A stretch of DNA of 10,806 nt from Hydrogenophaga sp. GTDB taxonomy: Bacteria > Pseudomonadota > Gammaproteobacteria > Burkholderiales > Burkholderiaceae. The notes under the pieces were generated by a model. It worked only from the letters and a program-made list of their open reading frames with translations, was not told where the DNA came from and made no database searches. The translations under genes and the position numbers were made by a program. The stretch lies in contig JALOSH010000131.1 in assembly GCA_025458545.1 (NCBI GenBank), forward strand, positions 1-10,806, given 5' to 3'. Below are positions 7,087-10,806 of the stretch, piece by piece. Position 1 is the stretch's first letter. Each line of letters opens with the position of its first letter.

Positions 7087-7092
7087 TCTCCT
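7087..7092 (-). promoter_or_regulatory. Ribosome binding site deciding the grxC TTG start
   Basis: AGGAGA on the minus strand, 6 nt before TTG at 7080 and 15 nt before the alternative GTG at 7071. Confidence 0.7.
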
Positions 7093-7138
7093 CACACAAA
7101 CACGACACATCACCGCAGCGCGTGACCGATAACCAGCA

Positions 7139-7204
7139 CACGCCAAGGATCCGGCTCCGCCGGTCCAAGGGCGTGGTCCCCCTGGGGGGAAGCCGCGCAG
7201 CGGC
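7139..7204 (-). repeat. Three-hairpin intergenic element, copy C (rhodanese-grxC)
   Basis: Minus-strand order: hairpin 1 GCCGC-TGC-GCGGC (7204-7192), starting 11 nt after the rhodanese stop. Hairpin 2 is TCCCCC-CA-GGGGGA (7190-7177). Hairpin 3 is again 37 nt (7175-7139), with basal stem CACGCC/GGCGTG and apical stem CCGGC-GGA-GCCGG; its middle stem is partly unpaired. Orientation follows the upstream gene, as in copies A and B. It lies 58 nt before the grxC start. Confidence 0.75.
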
Positions 7205-7215
7205 GCAGGGGGGAA

Positions 7216-7623
7216 TCACTTCTCCACCGGCAGGCTGGCCGACCGCCAGGCGCCCATGCCACCCGTGAGCGAGTGGCTGTTCTCATAACCCAGCTTCTTG
7301 GCGATGGCGACCGCACGGCGCGAACGCATGCCCGAGGCACAGACCAGGATCACCGGCGTGGCCTTGTTTTTCAGCAGCCCAGGCAGTTTGGTTTCCAATT
7401 CGTCCAGTGGCACGTTCTTGGCGCCGATCACATGGCCAGACGCGAATTCCTCGGCGCTGCACACATCCACCACCATGGCCTTGTCGCGGTTGATCAACTG
7501 CACAACCTGGTTGGCATTGAGCGAGCCAGCGCCGGCACTGCCGGCCAGTGCGGGCCACAACAACATGCCGCCCGACGCGATGGCCACCGCGAAGAGGGTC
7601 CAGTTTTCGATAAAGAAACTCAC
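7216..7623 (-). CDS. Membrane-anchored rhodanese-like protein (YibN-type)
   Basis: 135 residues. An N-terminal hydrophobic segment (about 7-28) should anchor it in the inner membrane. A single rhodanese domain follows (about 34-132), with VVDVCSAEEFASGHVIGAKNV (51-71) and the active-site loop CASGMR (95-100, Cys95 as the persulfide-carrying candidate), then GGMGAW (121-126). Such domains move sulfane sulfur; the physiological partner is not known from sequence. The start is GTG at 7623, with AAGG 8 nt upstream. It occupies the yibN position upstream of grxC-secB-gpsA and is divergent from gpmA by 118 bp. Confidence 0.9.
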   Translation of the reverse strand: MSFFIENWTLFAVAIASGGMLLWPALAGSAGAGSLNANQVVQLINRDKAMVVDVCSAEEFASGHVIGAKNVPLDELETKLPGLLKNKATPVILVCASGMRSRRAVAIAKKLGYENSHSLTGGMGAWRSASLPVEK

Positions 7624-7641
7624 AGGGGAAGCCTTTCTGTT

Positions 7642-7660
7642 AATCCCGGGATTTTAGAAT
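7642..7660. promoter_or_regulatory. Divergent promoter core with 12-bp palindrome (rhodanese/gpmA)
   Basis: AATCCCGGGATT (7642-7653) is a perfect palindrome. Just beside it, TAGAAT (7655-7660, plus strand) and TAAAAT (7651-7656, minus strand) are both 5/6 to the -10 consensus and overlap by two bases. The -35 boxes are unclear. The remainder of the gap to 7741 shows nothing recognisable. Confidence 0.4.
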
Positions 7661-7741
7661 GCATGGCTGGCCGACGCTGGCAATGGCCTGGACCGCTGTT
7701 CGAAAAAGCCGGGCTTCCGCATTCAACGCACCTTCATCCCC

Positions 7742-8485
7742 ATGCACAAACTCGTCCTGATCCGCCACGGCGAATCCACCTGGAACCTTGAAAACCGCTT
7801 CACCGGCTGGACCGACGTGGAACTCACGCCCACCGGCGTCTCGCAGGCCATGTCGGCCGGCAAACTGCTCAAGGCCGAAGGCTACGAGTTCGACATCGCC
7901 TACACCTCGGTGCTCAAGCGTGCCATCCACACGCTGAACTACTGCCTGGACGAGATGGACCGCGCCTGGCTGCCGGTGGTGAAAGACTGGCGCCTCAACG
8001 AGCGCCACTACGGTGGCCTGCAGGGACTGAACAAGGCCGACATGGCCAAACAGTACGGCGATGCGCAGGTGCTGGTGTGGCGCCGCAGTTACGACACCCC
8101 GCCGCCGGCGCTGGAGGCCAGCGACCCGCGCAGCGAGCGTGGCGACCGCCGCTACGCCCGCCTGCAGCCCGGGCAGGTGCCGCTGACGGAATGCCTGAAG
8201 GACACCGTGGCCCGCGTCATGCCGTTCTGGAACGAGGTGCTGGCGCCATCGATCCAGAGCGGGCAGCGGGTGGTGATCGCCGCCCACGGCAACAGCATCC
8301 GCGCCATGGTGAAGTACCTCGACGGCATTTCGGATGCCGACATCGTGAACCTGAACATCCCCAACGGCATCCCGCTGGTCTACGAACTGGACGCCAGCCT
8401 GCGGCCGATCCGTTCCTACTACCTGGGTGATGCAGAAGCAGCCGCCCGGGCGGCTGCGGCCGTGGCCAACCAGGGCAAAGCCTGA
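7742..8485 (+). CDS. gpmA: 2,3-bisphosphoglycerate-dependent phosphoglycerate mutase GpmA
   Basis: Interconverts 3- and 2-phosphoglycerate in glycolysis and gluconeogenesis. The 247-residue protein has the histidine-phosphatase motif LIRHGEST (6-13) with phospho-acceptor His9, plus [12 protein letters not shown] (18-29), Arg60 in LKRA, acid Glu87 in LNERHYGG, and the second catalytic His182 in [10 protein letters not shown]. Length and motifs mark the cofactor-dependent class. The ATG at 7742 fits the family start; its ribosome site is poor. The C-terminus is Ala-rich and its DNA contains a perfect 20-bp palindrome. E. coli carries the unrelated cofactor-independent enzyme (gpmM) in the corresponding position beside yibN. 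Confidence 0.97.
   Translation: MHKLVLIRHGESTWNLENRFTGWTDVELTPTGVSQAMSAGKLLKAEGYEFDIAYTSVLKRAIHTLNYCLDEMDRAWLPVVKDWRLNERHYGGLQGLNKADMAKQYGDAQVLVWRRSYDTPPPALEASDPRSERGDRRYARLQPGQVPLTECLKDTVARVMPFWNEVLAPSIQSGQRVVIAAHGNSIRAMVKYLDGISDADIVNLNIPNGIPLVYELDASLRPIRSYYLGDAEAAARAAAAVANQGKA
8438..8457. repeat. Perfect 20-bp palindrome inside the gpmA 3' end
   Basis: Two 10-nt arms (GCAGCCGCCC and its complement) meet without spacer, encoding the Ala/Arg run near the GpmA C-terminus, about 28 nt before the stop. No T run follows, so an intrinsic terminator is not supported. It may be a by-product of alanine-rich coding. Confidence 0.5.
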
Positions 8486-8536
8486 CACCACCGGACACTT
8501 TCTGGAACCGAAACGCGGCAATGCCGTCCAAAGGGG

Positions 8537-8542
8537 TATATT
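8537..8542 (+). promoter_or_regulatory. Candidate -10 element upstream of ctpA
   Basis: TATATT stands out in a G+C-rich 99-bp gap and would place the start of transcription about 50 nt before ctpA. No convincing -35 box is seen, and read-through from gpmA is equally possible. Confidence 0.35.
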
Positions 8543-8596
8543 GGGTCGCAGCGGCTGTGCTGTGGCCCCTGGTGGGCTGTTGAAATGGGGAATCAG

Positions 8597-10075
8597 ATGG
8601 GTCAGAAAATGAAGATTGCCGGTTGGGTGGCCATCGGAGCGGTGGCCGGGGCACTGACCACGGTGCAGTTCCAGGCAGTGGCCCGGGGCACGCTGGCGCC
8701 CCTGCCGCTTGAAGAGCTGCAACAGCTCGCCGCGGTGTTCGGCATGGTCAAGACCGACTACGTCGAGCCGGTGGACGAGAAAAAGCTGATCTCTGAAGCC
8801 ATCTCGGGCATGGTCGCCAGCCTCGACCCGCACTCCCAGTACTTCGACAAAAAGTCCTTCAAGGAATTCCGCGAAGGCACCAGCGGCCGTTTCGTCGGCG
8901 TGGGCATCGAGATCACCATGGAAGACGGCCTGGTCAAGGTGGTGTCCCCCATCGAAGACTCACCCGCTTTCCGCGCCGGCCTCAAGACCAACGACCTGAT
9001 CACCAAGATCGACGACACGGCGGTGAAAGGGCTGACGATCAACGAGGCCGTCAAGCTCATGCGTGGCGAGCCGCGCACCAAGGTGTTGCTGACCATTTTC
9101 CGCCGGGACGAGAACCGCAGCTTTCCGGTGACGATCACCCGCGAGGAAATCAAGACCCAGAGCGTGAAGGCGCGCATGGTCGAACCCGGCTACGGCTGGG
9201 TGAGGGTGTCACAGTTCCAGGACCGCACGGTGGAGGACTTCGCGCGCAAGGTCGAAGAGCTGTACAAGCAAGATCCCAAGCTCAAAGGCTTGGTGCTGGA
9301 TCTGCGCAACGATCCGGGCGGTCTGCTCGACGCCGCCGTGGCGCTCTCCGCCGCCTTCCTGCCCGCGAACGTCACCGTGGTGTCGACCAACGGCCAGCTC
9401 GCCGAGAGCAAGTTCACCTACACCACCGCACCTCAACATTACCTGCGCCGTGGCGGTACCGACCCGATCGAGCGCCTGACCCGAGCCACCAACGGCGCGC
9501 TCAAGACCGTGCCGCTGGTGGTGCTGGTCAACGAAGGCTCGGCCTCGGCCAGCGAGATCGTGGCGGGCGCCCTGCAGGACCACAAGCGCGCCACCCTCAT
9601 GGGCAGCCAGACCTTTGGCAAGGGCTCGGTGCAGACGGTACGGCCGCTGGGGCCGGACACCGGCATCAAGCTCACCACCGCACGCTACTACACGCCCAGC
9701 GGCAACACCATCCAGGCCAAAGGCATCGTGCCCGACGTGATGGTGGACGAGACGCCGGAAGGCAATGTGTTTGCAGCCCTGCGCACCCGCGAGGCCGACC
9801 TGACCAAGCACCTGGGCAACGGCAGGGACGACAAGGCAGCGGGGGGCATGACCGACGCCGACCGCGCCGCCGAGCAGGCACGTGAACAGGAGCGTGAGCA
9901 GGCCCGCAAGCGGCTGGAGGAAGAAGCCAAGAAGAATCCTGGCCAGCGGCTGGTGCCCGAGTTCGGCAGCGACAAAGATTTCCAGCTGCAACAGGCGCTC
10001 AACCAGCTCAAGGGCCGTCCGGTGATGGTCAGCAAGACCCAGACGGTGCGCACCGAAGAGAAGAAAGAAAACTGA
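8597..10075 (+). CDS. ctpA: S41A C-terminal processing protease CtpA
   Basis: Periplasmic serine protease of the CtpA/Prc (tail-specific) family that trims or degrades exported and cell-wall proteins. From this start the protein has 492 residues. An N-terminal hydrophobic signal or anchor (about 7-25) is followed by an N-terminal helical part (LPLEELQQLAAVFGMVKTDYV), a PDZ domain (about 98-172, with GRFVGVGIEI), and the S41 core with LVLDLRNDPGG (233-243), nucleophile Ser317 in GSASASEIVAGAL and general-base Lys342 in TFGKGSVQ. A charged Ala/Glu/Arg-rich stretch (about 410-447) looks like a coiled coil or linker. The ATG at 8597 is preferred because GGGGA lies 5 nt upstream; the in-frame ATG at 8585 has no ribosome site. 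It lies between gpmA and the moeB-type gene, all in one direction. Confidence 0.95.
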   Translation: MGQKMKIAGWVAIGAVAGALTTVQFQAVARGTLAPLPLEELQQLAAVFGMVKTDYVEPVDEKKLISEAISGMVASLDPHSQYFDKKSFKEFREGTSGRFVGVGIEITMEDGLVKVVSPIEDSPAFRAGLKTNDLITKIDDTAVKGLTINEAVKLMRGEPRTKVLLTIFRRDENRSFPVTITREEIKTQSVKARMVEPGYGWVRVSQFQDRTVEDFARKVEELYKQDPKLKGLVLDLRNDPGGLLDAAVALSAAFLPANVTVVSTNGQLAESKFTYTTAPQHYLRRGGTDPIERLTRATNGALKTVPLVVLVNEGSASASEIVAGALQDHKRATLMGSQTFGKGSVQTVRPLGPDTGIKLTTARYYTPSGNTIQAKGIVPDVMVDETPEGNVFAALRTREADLTKHLGNGRDDKAAGGMTDADRAAEQAREQEREQARKRLEEEAKKNPGQRLVPEFGSDKDFQLQQALNQLKGRPVMVSKTQTVRTEEKKEN

Positions 10076-10091
10076 GTTTTCGGATCCGATC

Positions 10092-10781
10092 TTGGACGAC
10101 ACCCAGCTGCTGCGCTATTCGCGCCACATCCTGCTGAACGAGCTGGGGGTTGAGGGGCAGGAGGCATTGCTCGCATCCCACGCCCTGGTGATCGGTGCCG
10201 GTGGCCTGGGTTCACCGGTGGCGCTGTACCTCGGCAGTGCAGGGGTCGGTCGCATCACGGTGGTGGACCATGATGTGGTCGACGAGACCAATCTGCAGCG
10301 CGCCATCAACCCGGACCCACGGGTCAGCGCGGTGGTGCAGCGTGCCGATGCGCTGCTGCTGGACGAGCTGGTGCCCACCGCCGACGTGGTCCTCGATTGC
10401 ACCGACAATTTCCAGACCCGTCACGCGATCAACCGCGCCTGCGTGCGGCATGGAAAACCCCTGGTTTCGGGCGCAGCCATCCGCATGGATGGCCAACTCA
10501 GCGTGTTTGACACCCGCTCACCGGGCAAGCCCTGTTACGCCTGCGTGTTTCCCGAGAACAGTGGTGTGGAAGAAACCCGCTGCGCCACCATGGGCGTGTT
10601 CGCGCCGCTGGTGGGCATCGTGGGCACCATGCAGGCGGCCGAGGCTCTGAAGATACTGTGCGGGCTGGGTTCGCGGCTCGCGGGCCAGTTGCTGATGATC
10701 GATGGACGCGACATGGCTTTCAACGCCATCACCCTGCCCCAGAACCCTGCGTGCGCCGTGTGTGGCCAGCCGCACGGCTGA
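10092..10781 (+). CDS. moeB: MoeB/ThiF/HesA-family adenylyltransferase with internal deletion
   Basis: Family members adenylate the C-terminal glycine of MoaD or ThiS-type sulfur carriers for molybdopterin or thiamine synthesis. The 229-residue product (E. coli MoeB has 249) shows LLRYSRHILL (6-15), the nucleotide loop VIGAGGLGSP (33-42), DETNLQR (64-70), LDCTDN (101-106), VSGAAIRMDGQ (125-135), and two zinc CxxC pairs at 148/151 and 221/224. After NLQR (67-70) it goes straight to AINPD, whereas relatives have a conserved block there (in E. coli QTLHSDATVGQPKVES and onward), including the ATP-site Lys86. About 22 residues, some 66 nt in frame, are missing, so activity is doubtful. The TTG at 10092 is the only family-consistent start and lies 16 nt after the ctpA stop. 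MoaD versus ThiS specificity cannot be decided here. Confidence 0.88.
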   Translation: MDDTQLLRYSRHILLNELGVEGQEALLASHALVIGAGGLGSPVALYLGSAGVGRITVVDHDVVDETNLQRAINPDPRVSAVVQRADALLLDELVPTADVVLDCTDNFQTRHAINRACVRHGKPLVSGAAIRMDGQLSVFDTRSPGKPCYACVFPENSGVEETRCATMGVFAPLVGIVGTMQAAEALKILCGLGSRLAGQLLMIDGRDMAFNAITLPQNPACAVCGQPHG

Positions 10782-10806
10782 GCATCCTTCAGGGGCTCTG
10801 GCGCGG

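Noticed and set aside
7640..8833. A 397-codon antisense frame across gpmA and the ctpA start
   Set aside because: It spans two recognisable genes and their intergenic gap on the opposite strand, has the usual shadow composition, and has no motif.

Overview
The window reads as ordinary chromosome from a high-G+C betaproteobacterium. Codon use, protein wording and gene order all suggest Burkholderiales, probably Comamonadaceae (a Hydrogenophaga/Acidovorax-type genome). That assignment is inference from remembered family sequences, not from a search. There is no plasmid, phage, transposase, CRISPR array, rRNA or tRNA signal.

Layout from left to right. Positions 1-1041 hold a leftward catabolic-looking unit: a two-domain VOC (extradiol-dioxygenase fold) protein that runs off the left edge, a 46-codon open frame ahead of it, and a control region with a candidate promoter and two identical-format inverted repeats. 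Positions 1174-3204 hold nadC-nadA, transcribed leftward, for de novo NAD synthesis. Divergent from these are panB and panC (3273-5143, rightward), for pantothenate synthesis. Convergent with panC is the leftward block rhodanese (yibN-like)-grxC-secB-gpsA (7623 down to 5280). This is the same order as the E. coli yibN-grxC-secB-gpsA cluster and covers redox and sulfur handling, Sec export and phospholipid precursor supply. Divergent from it run gpmA, ctpA and a moeB/thiF-type E1-like adenylyltransferase (7742-10781).

Most genes look intact with their catalytic motifs. Two are not. gpsA has lost its start and the N-terminal glycine-rich dinucleotide-binding loop, and shows a probable one-base frameshift next to the loss. 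The moeB-type gene lacks about 22 residues, in frame, from the conserved stretch between NLQR and INP. Either the strain carries several small deletions or the assembly is wrong at these places.

The most interesting structure is intergenic. Three copies of a roughly 67-nt, three-hairpin element (4181-4248, 5158-5225, and 7139-7204 on the minus strand) each begin 11-17 nt after a stop codon, in the sense orientation of the upstream gene. Their long third hairpin is exactly 37 nt in every copy. Its basal 6-bp stem differs in sequence in all three copies but stays perfectly paired, which is the signature of selection on RNA or DNA structure.
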